64,000 nt of DNA, taken from the NCBI GenBank assembly GCA_006937955.1, contig SSNP01000193.1:372001-436000 (forward strand). The letters run 5' to 3'. The notes under the pieces are model-generated. The model worked only from the letters and a program-made list of their open reading frames with translations. It did not search any database and was not told the DNA's origin. Shown here piece after piece: positions 13,601 through 23,314 of this stretch; the stretch's first letter is position 1, and every line of letters starts with the position of its first letter. The translations under genes and the position numbers were made by a program. The stretch comes from Pachypanchax playfairii. Taxonomy: Eukaryota; Chordata; Actinopteri; Cyprinodontiformes; Aplocheilidae.

Positions 13601-16590
13601 GGTGAATGTTTCCAACAACAAATGCTTTTAAAATCCTGAAGTCCTTCGTTAATGCATGGTTTTGTTTGTGCTGCAGATCCGGAGGTTCAAAGCCAGTCAG
13701 GACATCATGGACAAGGCCACCATGTTGTATAACAAGTTTAAGACCATGTTTCTTGTTGGAGAAGGTGACTGCGTGCTCAGCCAGGTGCTCAACAAGTCTC
13801 TGGCTGAGCAGCGACAGCATGAAGAAGCAAAGAAAGGAGCACTGAAACGAGCCGAACATGTCAAAGACAACAACCCAGGTGCTGTTCAGTACAAAAACTT
13901 CCAATTAACTGGATTGTAATTATCTACATTTGCAAAGATCTCATTTATTTTAAAAGTCTTAAACAGGAAAACAGAACAGTGTTTTTTTTTTTACTTTTTA
14001 GAGTTGAATAGAACATTTAGTTTAACAAACTGTTAGCAGCCACAGCTGATGCTTCCATTAGAACCAGGAACCGGTTCTGCTGAGCTTTACTCTTCAGTTT
14101 TTGCACCATTTGAGGACATTTATGACTGAAGGAAAACGACTGGATCTTGGGAACATTTAACAGCGACACTGTGGTGGATTGTGACAGGAAATGACCTATA
14201 TAGACATGGTTTTTTTGTGTTGTCATGGCGATGACCCATTAAAATCTAAATCTCTGTTCACTGTAATTAGTGCTGAGCAGAAGCATCTTTAGACATCCCA
14301 TAAACAATGTCCTCTGCCTCCTTTCAGATCATGTTTCACCTCTAGTGATGAACAGGGACTGAATAAGGTCTGTAGGACTCGAACCATTTGATTAGCAGCA
14401 CATCAGTAGTTCCTCATACTGATCATGGTGTGTGTCCAGTTAAAAGCAGACATGCTTCTGTACATGCATGAATTCCTGGTGTTGTGTGAGGTTTGGTGCA
14501 GGGACTTACAGTCAGTGTGAATGTCTCTCTCTAACTACCTCATAGCTATGTGCATTAATGCTACGCTAAGTCCAAGTAGCTGTACACAGTCTTGTCTGTC
14601 TGAGATGTTCCACACAATCCCACTGCAGAAATTCCAAACGTTCCTCCTAACAGGATTAGAGGTGTGAGCTCTCAGTTCCAGGCCTTCAGGAAACTCTTGA
14701 CTTTTCTGTGTGATGACTTCTTAGCCTCATATTATTCGTAACATTGTGACTTGAAACAACCAGATCTGTTTTTTACTGAATTTGCCTCATAGAAATTTGT
14801 TCTTGCATTTCGATGAATCTATTCTGGTCATCAAACCACCTCGTTAACTGGAGACATTTGTTGCCCTACTTACAGTCTTATTTTCTTTCCAGCAGGGTGT
14901 CATAGGATCTTTGTGGTTGTTGTTTTTTTTTAGATCTGCAGCCACTTCCCTGCATGTTCCTACCCTGTTACCAACATCACTGTATTTATTATAGGTCTTT
15001 TTTGTTTGTAGAGTAAAGCGTCTCAAATTGATAGAAAATTGTATTAATCTCAGTAACCTTTCGATTGCTCCATGTGTTATCACATGCTCTCCTCTCTGTG
15101 GTGATTCTACAGTAACGTTCTGTCTAACTGAGTCTGTGTTTAATGCTCCTAAAGACAAGGTGATCAACGGCGACGTGAATCCTGAAGACAAGAAACCAGA
15201 GACGGAGAAGGTTGAAGATCCTTCAGCAGTAGAAAATCACAGGTTGTAACACCACAGCATCACCTCTCTGTTTCCTCTTCTCTTATTTTAGCTGTATTTG
15301 ATCTGGAGTGATGAAGCTGATAACCATCAGTTGGTTAAAGGAAGTTTTGGATTGTAAAAACATTTCCTGTAAATGTTAAAGTTGTGCTTTGTTGTCATGA
15401 GCTGCTTCTCGACTCTGACGTAACTCTGCAGAGATTAATTAAACAGTAAATCAATCCATCCGAAAAAGTCGCCCACACATAAACCTAGAAACACACAGAG
15501 GACGACAACAGATGTTTAATAAAATCGTACAGCGCCAGTGTTGGACTGAATGTTTTATCCTTTACAGCAGTGTTTCCCAACCCTGGTCCTCAAGGCACAC
15601 TGTCCTGCATGTTTTAGATGTTTCTCAGCTCCAACACAGCTGAGTTAAATGAGCAAATTACAAGACAAGTTGTTTGGTAATTTGCTCATTTAACTCAGCT
15701 GTGTTGGAACAGGGAAACATCTAAAACATGCAGGACAGTGTGCCTTGAGGACCAGGGTTGGGAAACACTGCTTTACAGGACTTTGGTTGATTTGAACACT
15801 AAATCCTTCTGCTGGGACTTTTACAAACAAGAATCAGGTTTACAGATTTTCTCTCCTTTACAGAGTCAAAATGATCCATATAAAACCATATTTAGTTAAA
15901 TGTTTCCTTATCGGGTCGCCCATCTGCCAAATGCTTTTTGTAACCATCAGCAGATTTCTGGTCAGAATTGGTTTATTTAAAGGTGCAGTATGTAAGAGTT
16001 TTAGAGTAAAATACTCACACAACAGTCTAATGTCCCACAGATGTTGAAAATAAAGTCACATTGTAACAGATCTCGATCTCAGCCGGCTGGGTGGTCGCTA
16101 GTTTTGGTCATTTTAAACAAGCTAGCCCAGACCGTAATCATTATTTACACGTCCAGACTTCCTGGTTCCATAACGAATCACATGTGAGTCTGCAAGGCTG
16201 CCAAGTCTTCAACACAAGCAGCTGGAATTCAACAACAAGCAGCAGCAAAAAGTAAGAAACCACCACATCCTTCCAACTGAGCAGCAGAGCTGCACGTGAT
16301 GGGGCGTTCAAACACACTTAGGAAAACTAAACGCTGAACAAATAGATCTTCAGATATTCCCAAACAAATATAAGAGAAACAAAACGAGGATCAACATCAG
16401 AACTGGCAACCCAATAGAAAAATCAGAAAGGGGGCGAGGGGCTGACAACAGACGGTTTGTTTTTTCTACATGAACTTCAGGATTCGGATTTAAGAAAGTG
16501 CAATTCTTACATACTGTAGCTTTAACTTGGTCAGAGTTAATCTTTGTCTTCTTTCTGTTTAGTGCTTCAAAGGATCAGGAGTCCACCTGA
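7654..16590 (+). CDS. psip1: PSIP1/LEDGF p75-like PWWP chromatin reader, 16 coding exons
   Basis: Coding exons: 7654-7725, 7818-7894, 8366-8504, 9661-9750, 10063-10164, 11080-11139, 11247-11307, 11649-11742, 11900-12080, 12162-12241, 12959-13008, 13130-13200, 13500-13601, 13677-13878, 15155-15242, 16563-16590. Phases close to 498 aa (human p75 is 530). Residues 1 to about 93 form a PWWP domain (GDLIFAKMKGYPHWPAR), which in this family binds H3K36-methylated nucleosomes. Next come a Glu run (139-147), two AT-hook-like motifs (RGRK at 175 and RGRKPK at 208) and a charged linker. Residues about 337-425 are the integrase-binding domain, which docks MLL/menin and other cellular partners. The family tethers transcription factors to active chromatin in the nucleus. 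The start fits a good Kozak context (CAAATGG). The related HDGFL2 is less likely because the LVGEGD and LNKSLAEQRQHEEA segments are PSIP1-specific. The intron after 12080 uses a GC donor. Adjacent snapc3 supports the call. Confidence 0.95.
9195..9345. repeat. CpG-rich repeated fragment with two related half-units
   Basis: Inside the psip1 intron between 8504 and 9661 a CpG-rich block contains two copies of an ACCGGACACGT segment (about 9210 and 9290), each preceded by CCATTTC or CCATTTCC and followed by an AAGCGTA-type stretch. Its composition differs from the flanking AT-rich intron. It looks like a fragment of a dispersed element, but I cannot name the family. Confidence 0.35.
10951..10962 (+). 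promoter_or_regulatory. CTCF core-like motif in a psip1 intron
   Basis: CCACTAGATGGC fits the CTCF core consensus CCASYAGRKGGC at every position. It lies in the psip1 intron between 10164 and 11080. Binding is not shown by sequence alone. Confidence 0.4.
15568..15770. mobile_element. Fold-back hAT-type MITE with 8-bp target duplication
   Basis: The element starts CAGTGTTTCCC and ends GGGAAACACTG. The two halves are near-perfect inverted copies of roughly 95 bp around a short centre, so the whole unit can form one long hairpin. It is flanked on both sides by the identical 8-mer CTTTACAG (15560-15567 and 15771-15778), the duplication length typical of hAT transposases. It has no coding capacity and lies in the last psip1 intron. 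Confidence 0.85.
15977..16525. mobile_element. TTAA-flanked MITE in the last psip1 intron
   Basis: Both ends sit on TTAA (15977-15980 and 16522-16525). The left end reads AGGTGCAGTATGTAAGAG and the reverse complement of the right end reads AGCTACAGTATGTAAGAA, so the terminal inverted repeats share AGTATGTAAGA. TTAA target use is typical of the piggyBac group. There is no coding capacity. Its right end is only 37 bp before the final psip1 coding exon. Confidence 0.7.
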
Positions 16591-17072
16591 GTGTCCTGTC
16601 CAGAAGACAAAAAGATCTGCTGCTGTACTAATGAGTGAAAATAGTGTCCAGTTTTCAAACTTGTTGCTGCTTTTATGTTTAAATGATGTACTGAATTCAT
16701 GTGTAGAGTAAGAACTTCTAAATCTACAGGACTGAATATTGATGCTAATAAAACACTTGTAGGAACATTTTGTACAATCAGGCACTTTTTCATTTCAATT
16801 AAAGTCAATATTGATGGTCCCATCATTTTATTTGCAAACATTTGAGGAGATTTAATCAATTTATCATTTTATTGATACACATAGGCTCTTGAAATGTGTA
16901 ATAATAATAAGTCTTAAATCATGTTTCAGTTTCAATTCAGAACAAAAACCAAAGTTTCCAAGAAGATACTTTATTTTTAACCATGTTTGCGTGACTGTTC
17001 TTGCGTTTTCTTTTAACGTATATGTAAATAAGATTATTTTTCTGTGCCTGTCTGATAACCTGCGTCACCATC

Positions 17073-17078
17073 AATAAA
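17073..17078 (+). terminator. psip1 poly(A) signal (distal)
   Basis: AATAAA about 480 bp after the psip1 stop. A nearer AATAAA lies at 16747-16752, so two 3' ends are possible. Confidence 0.55.
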
Positions 17079-17293
17079 GTGGTAGTTACAGTTCGCTGTC
17101 TGTCTTTTGTGCATTTCTGCAAACGCAGAGAAGACGTTAAATATATGACACTGATTTTAGAAAAAGTTTTGCTGTGGCAACATTTTGGGGGTTTTTCACT
17201 GATAAGTTAGATCAAACAATCTATAGCAAAGAATTTATGCAAAACACATGAAAACTGATGACACGTTACTTTAATCAAAACTAAATCTGCACA

Positions 17294-17299
17294 TTTATT
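17294..17299 (-). terminator. snapc3 poly(A) signal
   Basis: TTTATT on the plus strand, which is AATAAA on the minus strand, 54 bp beyond the snapc3 stop codon. It is about 215 bp from the distal psip1 signal on the other strand, so the two genes end head-on. Confidence 0.6.
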
Positions 17300-17352
17300 T
17301 TTAAAACATAGAAATTTAACTTATACAAACATCTGAGCATCTCAGTAAAGTT

Positions 17353-20300
17353 TTAGTTAAACGCCCCTCGGTCTACGTAGGGATAAGCTAAGAACTTTCC
17401 CAGTTTGTTGCCGGCGCCGTCGTAGTGCAGCATCCTGAAACACTTGTCGCAGAACAGACACGGATCACTGGGAGCAAACTGGTCGCTGGTTGTGAGCCAC
17501 CTGGAAAAGTCAAATATGTGAAACAATTCATTTAAAATAAACTGATCAGACCTAATTCTGGTCATGTAACTTCTTATTTTTACTCACCTGCCAATGAAGA
17601 CGTGGCAAACGGCACATTTCTGAGTGATGGATCTGTGTTTGTGGGTGAGAAGTGGGTACAGCTTCTTATCTAAGCAGTCATGCTTATGGACCAGTCTGTA
17701 AGAAAAGAAAACTTTGATGTGTGTTTACTTCTGTGCATCATCATCATTAATGCAAATGCACATGGGGTTCCGTTTAAAGTCCATTGAAATCGATGTCTGA
17801 CAAGGAAGTGCTTTATTTAGATCCCATCTGTAATGGAGTTAAAGGCTGAGTGCAGACGCAGGTCAACCCTAACGCCCGAGTCATTATTTCATGGTTTGTT
17901 ACAGTTTATTACACAGTTCAACCCAGAGTTAACGTCAGCCCAGTTACTCAGAAACAACCTTATTCATGATTAGGTACAATAAAATCAATTACAGTTATAT
18001 GCACGACCTCAGTGACCAGCAGTTTTGTGCATTTATCTGTTGGTGGTCATTTGGACGGTAAACACAGCAGTGTTTTGTATTAATAACAGATAATCAGACA
18101 TCATGTAATAACACATTTACAATATATTAGGGTAAAAGAAAGTTATGATTCAGCCACAAACAAACCGTGGACGCCAGAGCAGCCTAGTTCCAGGCACCTG
18201 ACAGCAACGCATGAGAGAACACCAGCAGAGGCGTGCACGGTCAAGCAACTAGCGAAAAATAGTGAGATACGGTGATATGCATGTATGATACCTCCAAATG
18301 TTTTGTCCATCAGCGCTGTGCATGTAAGCATATGGATTCTCTATTACACGGAACGTGCCCAGCAGTTGTGTGCATATAAGCATCATGCATATTGTAAATG
18401 GCGTGTACTTGTGTAGTGCTTTTAAAGTCATTCACACACGTTTATAACCATCGTCCATTGTATCTAAAAGAACAGCTGAAGACATTCACTCAACTGGACT
18501 TCTAAACACTGAGCGGCGTCTAGTTTGTGTTTGAGCCGTATTGTAACTTCCTGAGAGTTGAAGTCTCACTTTCAAATGAGAGGTGATGTAAAGGAGCGGG
18601 ATCAAAGGACAGAAGCACCGACCTGACGTCTGTGATGATGACGAGATGTTCGCAGTCTCCTTGATGGCAGTAGAGATACGGGAATCCCACTTTCACTGTC
18701 AGGTCCACAAACCTGGTGTCCTCCATCTTGGCCCGACTGTACTGAGGAAAGTTGTGTGACTTTGCCCATTCGATGGTGGTGCTGAAAGACAAAGACACGG
18801 ATCACAATATGGAATCAGAAACAAAAGAATAAAAAGTGAAAACAAATCCTGATTTTTGTTGTTAATATTAATAATAGTCCTATGAAACTTTATTTCCGTT
18901 TCTTAAAAAACAAAAAAAAAATTGTTTAAAAATGATTCTTTTGATCTTTTGGTTTCTGATTTCACCCTCATGTTTATCAGAATCAATTGCTGATGAGTTG
19001 CTTCAGGCTTGAACGATAAAAAGCACAAAGACGTCACATCAGGTCACGATGAGTCACAGAAAAAAATAAATCACACAAATCCTCATTTGTGCTTTAGGCA
19101 GGGAACATTTAAACCAGTCGTCTCCGGTTTCTGCTGCTATTAGAAAAGTGAAACTGTGCGTCCCCGTGTGTTTCTTTTATTCACTGATTCTTTTATTTTT
19201 TGGACACTTTTTTTCTCCAAGTGATTAATATCTTTACTAGAATGACTGATTCGATTACAAACAGAACGTCATATTAAAAACTCTCCTGCTCAATTAATGA
19301 GGAACTCTTACATGCTGATGTCTTGACATTCAGGAAATCTCATGTCATTGTAGAAAACTCCCTCAAAGAAAAAGAACGCTGATTTTAAATGATCCTGAAA
19401 CGACACAATCCAAAACAAAAATCAGAGAAAATTCAATTATAGTTTATGTTATTATCTACTTTTTAACCTCTTAAGCCCCAACGTCCCCCAATCGGGGGAC
19501 TTAGGGAAATGAAATCACTCATTTATTCTTGTGTTCCATCTTAATTTTCTCTGAGTCAGTGACCTAAATACTGATACTTACACATCTAAACAAATTTCAC
19601 AAGTGTTCCCTTTATTTTGACACCAAAACTATTCAAATAGACCTTGTAGATGCAGACCTAAAAAAGGGCTTGGGGCTTAAGAGGTTAAAGAATGTTTAAA
19701 AAAGATTCTTGTCACTGTGAATGTATTTGTTTTTATAGGTGTACACAGTGTGTGTGTGTGTGTGTGTGTGTGGGAGGAGTGGTTACTTTGCTGATGAAGT
19801 CTGGAGCAATGTCTGGCGTCCTGCTGAACTCGCCACACACTTGCAGGTCGCTGACGCAGCAGATGGCGTCCCTGAGCTCAGCCAGGCTGTGTGAGCCGGT
19901 CATCAGCAGAGTCATGTGGGGTCTTACGTAATTGAACTGAGGGGGGGTTCACAGAGAAATGTCAGCTCTATAGAAAACATTCCCTGGAGGCACCATGACT
20001 GAGAGAGAGAAGGATGCTCACTTTTTCAAAAACAGCAGGATAGTAGACGTTAATGGTTAGAATGAGTTCTCCTTCTGGGATCATGTCAGCCTCTGCTTTC
20101 AGGGTCCTTCCCATACTTACTCTTTCCTACAAACCAAAAAGGTGGATTAACAATAACTTCTGGCTGGTGATGTGCTCAGGAAATGAGATGCATTTCCAAA
20201 ATCAAACTATTTCCAGAGAATAAATCAAAACTCAATAGATACATAGAAAGCACTCTGACCCCCACCATGCAGCTCAATTCCGCCTAAAATCTTCTTATCT

Positions 20301-21739
20301 TTTCAGCTGCTCCCTTCAGAGGTGTTCTCTGCATCTTCTCTCACACCAACCAACCTCATGTCCTCCCTCACTACATCCACATCCATACATCTCCTCTCTG
20401 GTCTTAAATCTCCTGCCTGGCTGTTCCCACCTCAGCATCCTTTTCCCAGTAAACTCACTATCCCTCCTCTGTACATGTCCAAATCATCTCAGTCTCTCTG
20501 ACTTTATCTCCAAAACATCTAACACGTGTCGTCCCTCTGATGGACTCATTCCTGATCCTGTCCATCCTCGTCCCTCCCAAAGAAAATCAACATGTTTATT
20601 TCTGCTCCCTCTAGCTGCGTCTCCTGTCCCTTCCTCATCGGTACTGTCTCCACTTGGATGTCAACATTAATTCAACAGTTATTCATGAAAAACACTTATT
20701 ATATTCAGAAGTTTAATCAACTGGGATTCATTCCCAACTCATCCTGAAAATTCCCTCCATATGTCAACTTTTATTCTGTAAACAGACCAATGAACAAATA
20801 ATTGACAGGATGACAGCGGGGTTGTTTGATGCTACATTTACCCACCAGTTCATCAGCGTACAGATCATGTCTGTTCTTATGGATGTTCTGAGGAGCTGCA
20901 TGATCCTGCTTCCTTTTCTTCTGTCTGTTAAAAAACACACGTCATCACATCACTGGGGAACGTGAAACAGAGCCATTCGTATTAAAAGAGAAGTCCTACA
21001 TCAGTGTCTTCAGCTTTGGGTTTGGAGGGATTTCTTCTGTATTCAGCTTCTCATCTTGTGGATGGCAACGAAGTGAATCAACACTAGGGACAAAAAAAAA
21101 AAAAACAGGAATAAACTGAGTTATATCAGGATACAAAAAAAAAGAAATTTTCTTGTACAAAGTGTCAATTTTTTAACCTTGCAGCTTAATTTTTACTGAA
21201 GCCCCATCCAAGATGCTCCAGAACCGTGTTGAATGTTTAACTTCACATCATTTATGTTTTGTTGTAAAAATAGTTGGAAGTTTTTCATCCTCCCGAAACA
21301 ATGTTGATTTGTTATTTTTATTGAAAACAGACTCAGTTTTTATCCATAAAACCTGAAGCTAATTGTATTCAGGGCAATTCTTTTTAATGACGTCATGCCG
21401 CTGAGGTCTCTCTAACAGAGTCTCTTTATTGGTCTCAACTTAATTTTTTTTGTCTCCATCATTTTAAAAACAAAAATAATAATCGTCAGCTGTTTTAAAC
21501 TACCTGCAGACTGATTTCAGTTCAGCTATCGTGTCCATTCCGACCCCCATGCAGGCAGCAAAGTTAGCATGAAACGTGTCTTCGTCCTCCTGCTTGTAAG
21601 AATATTCTTCTGGCCGCAGTCTGGTGAGCCATTCCTGTCTGAAAGAGCCAATGTGAAAAGGTTTGGTGTTAACATTGACATATTCATAGTCCGGAACGCT
21701 CAAGCTGGACTCCGTCGGTTGTTTCGATGCAGCCGCCAT
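17353..21739 (-). CDS. snapc3: snRNA-activating protein complex subunit 3, 9 coding exons
   Basis: Coding exons in order of transcription: 21739-21504, 21083-21000, 20924-20846, 20126-20022, 19936-19787, 19394-19312, 18781-18623, 17695-17588, 17500-17353. Phases close to 383 aa (human 411). The protein belongs to the SNAPc subunit that contacts the proximal sequence element of snRNA genes and works in both Pol II and Pol III initiation in the nucleus. Family hallmarks are visible: LRDAICCVSDLQ in exon 5, GFPYLYCHQGDCEH in exon 7, and a C-terminal Cys/His-rich zinc-binding region (KCAVCHV, then CLFCDKCFRMLHYD) ending in FLAYPYVDRGAFN. The start is the first ATG of an open exon that begins next to a ZNF143-like promoter motif. 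It is convergent with psip1 and divergent from ttc39b, as in human 9p22. Confidence 0.96.
19463..19688. mobile_element. TTAA-flanked MITE inside snapc3 intron 5
   Basis: Ends are TTAA at 19463-19466 and 19685-19688. Terminal inverted repeats of at least 15 bp match perfectly (CCTCTTAAGCCCCAA on the left, its reverse complement on the right). It is 226 bp with no coding capacity and piggyBac-like in its target site. It makes up more than half of the 392-bp intron between exons 5 and 6. Confidence 0.8.
19749..19772. repeat. (TG)n microsatellite
   Basis: About 12 TG units in snapc3 intron 5, 14 bp from the low-coordinate edge of exon 5 (19787), which is that exon's donor side on the minus strand. 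Confidence 0.9.
20290..20660 (-). pseudogene. Decayed LINE ORF2 C-terminal fragment
   Basis: Read on the minus strand from about 20590, the translation gives TRMDRIRNESIRGTTRV, then GDKVRETEMIW, and after frame breaks pieces resembling GRRMLR..PGRR and MDVVREDM. This matches the conserved tail that follows the reverse transcriptase domain in fish non-LTR retrotransposons (R-I-R-N-E-x-I-R-G-T..V). Stops and shifts show it is dead. It lies in snapc3 intron 3, in the same strand sense as the gene. Confidence 0.65.
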
Positions 21740-21767
21740 GTTTCCTCTGAAGCGTCTCCGCGAGAAG

Positions 21768-21787
21768 GATCATGGGTAATGTAGTTT
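21768..21787 (-). promoter_or_regulatory. ZNF143/Staf-like motif in the snapc3 promoter
   Basis: On the minus strand, about 30 bp before the snapc3 ATG, the sequence ACTACATTACCCATGATCC fits the ZNF143 (SBS) pattern ACTACAnnTCCCA with one mismatch in its core. ZNF143/Staf is the classical upstream activator of snRNA genes, which SNAPc itself serves. Function here is inferred from the motif and its position. Confidence 0.55.
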
Positions 21788-22109
21788 TGTGAACGCACGT
21801 CGGTCTCTCTGTGAAGGAAGTTTAGTTTTCGTTATCTTTAGTCCAGTTATATGTTTATTTGTCTGCCAATCGATTCGAAAGTTGAAAATATTGTTTTTGA
21901 ACGTTTTGAAAATGAATGAATGATATGAAAGTGATTCTAAGTGACGTGTTTGTTTTTGTGGTCAAGGAATCCAATTGTGTCGAACTAATGTAGTTTTAGG
22001 CTATATGTAAATCACATGGTGGTGGAAATGAGCTGTTTGTCAGAGTCCTGCCCTCTCCCAGCGCTTTCTGGTTAAATGATGACATTGTGCAGCTGATGAA
22101 CATTTTCTA

Positions 22110-23312
22110 CACTTACCATACTAATACGGTGTTTGACCCCCTTTCGTCTTCAGAACTGCCTTAATTCTGCGTGGCATTGATTCAACAAGGTGGTAAAAGC
22201 ATTCTTTAGAAATGTTGGTCCATATTGATAGAATAGCATCTTGCAGTTGATGGAGATTTATGGGATGCACATCCAGGACACGAAGCTCCCGTTCCACCAC
22301 ATCCCAAAGATGCTCTATCAGGTTGAGATCTGGTGACTGTGGGGGCCATTGTAGTACAGTGAACTCATTGTCATGTTCAAGAAACCAATTTGAAATGATT
22401 CTAGCTTTATGACACGTTGTATTATCCTACTGGAAGTAGCCCTCAGAGGATGGGTACATGGTGGTCATGAAGGGATGGACATGGTCAGAAACAATGCTCA
22501 GGCAGCCTGTGGCATTTAAACCATGCCCAATTGGCACTAAGGGTCCTAAAGTGTGCCAAGAAAACACCCCCCACACCATTACACCCCTACCACCAGCAGC
22601 CTGCACAGTGGTAACAAGGCATGATGGATCCATGTTCTCATTCTGTTTATGCCAAATTCTGACTCTACCATTTGAATGTCTCAACAGAAATCGAGACTCA
22701 TCAGACCAGGCAACACTTTTACAGTCTTCAACTGTCCAATTTTGGTGAACTCGTGCAAATAGTAGCCTCTTTTTCCTATTTGTAGTGGAGATGAGTGGTA
22801 CCCGGTGGGGTCTTCTGCTGTTGTAGCCCATCCGCCTCAAGGTTGTGCGTGTTGTAGCTTCACAAATGCTTTGCTGCATTCCTCGGTTGTAATAAGTGGT
22901 TATTTCAGTTAAAGTTGCTCTTCTATCAGCTTGAATCAGTCGGCCCATTCTCCTCTGACCTCTAGCATCAGCAAGGTATTTTCGCCCACAGGACTGCTGC
23001 ATACTGGACATTTTTCCCTTTTCACACCATTCTTTGTAAACCCTAGAAATGGTTGTGGGTGAAAATCCCAGTAACTGAGCAGATTGTGAAATACTCAGAC
23101 CGGCCCGTTTGGCACCAACAACCATGTCATGCTCAAAATTGCTTAAATCACCTTTCTTTCCCGTTCTGACATTCAGTTTGGAGTTCAGGGGATTGTCTTG
23201 ACCAGGACCACACCCCTAAATGCATTCAAGCAACTGCCATGTGATTGGTTGATTAGATAATTGCATTAAGGAGAAATTGAACAGGTGTTCCTAATAATCC
23301 TTTGGGTGAGTG
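22110..23312 (-). mobile_element. Tc1/mariner-type DNA transposon, about 1.2 kb
   Basis: The element lies between TA dinucleotides (22108-22109 and 23313-23314), the target of this superfamily. The left end reads CACTTACC and the reverse complement of the right end reads CACTCACC. It carries one transposase frame on the minus strand. It sits in the snapc3-ttc39b intergenic gap. Its right end resembles the element fragment that begins at 63906. Confidence 0.85.
22121..23125 (-). pseudogene. Tc1/mariner transposase, broken by a premature TAG
   Basis: From the ATG at 23125 the frame runs 232 codons: an N-terminal helix-turn-helix (SQSAQLLGFSPTTISRVYKEW), a second helix-turn-helix region, then the first catalytic Asp in AWSDESRF. 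A TAG at 22427-22429 interrupts the segment YFQ-stop-DNTTCH, where relatives carry another Gln; CAG to TAG is a single transition. The same frame continues past it to SPDLNLIEHLWD and stops at 22121. The second Asp and the Glu are separated by 36 residues by my count, which points to a DD36E-type subgroup rather than classical DD34E. Upstream of 23125 an ATG (MSER) is out of phase, suggesting a small indel near the N-terminus as well. The copy is therefore inactive. Confidence 0.85.
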
Positions 23313-23314
23313 TA

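Noticed and set aside
7654..16590. HDGFL2 as the identity of the PWWP gene
   Set aside because: Some integrase-binding-domain residues resemble HDGFL2, but the LVGEGD..LNKSLAEQRQHEEA segment and the adjacent snapc3 fit PSIP1.
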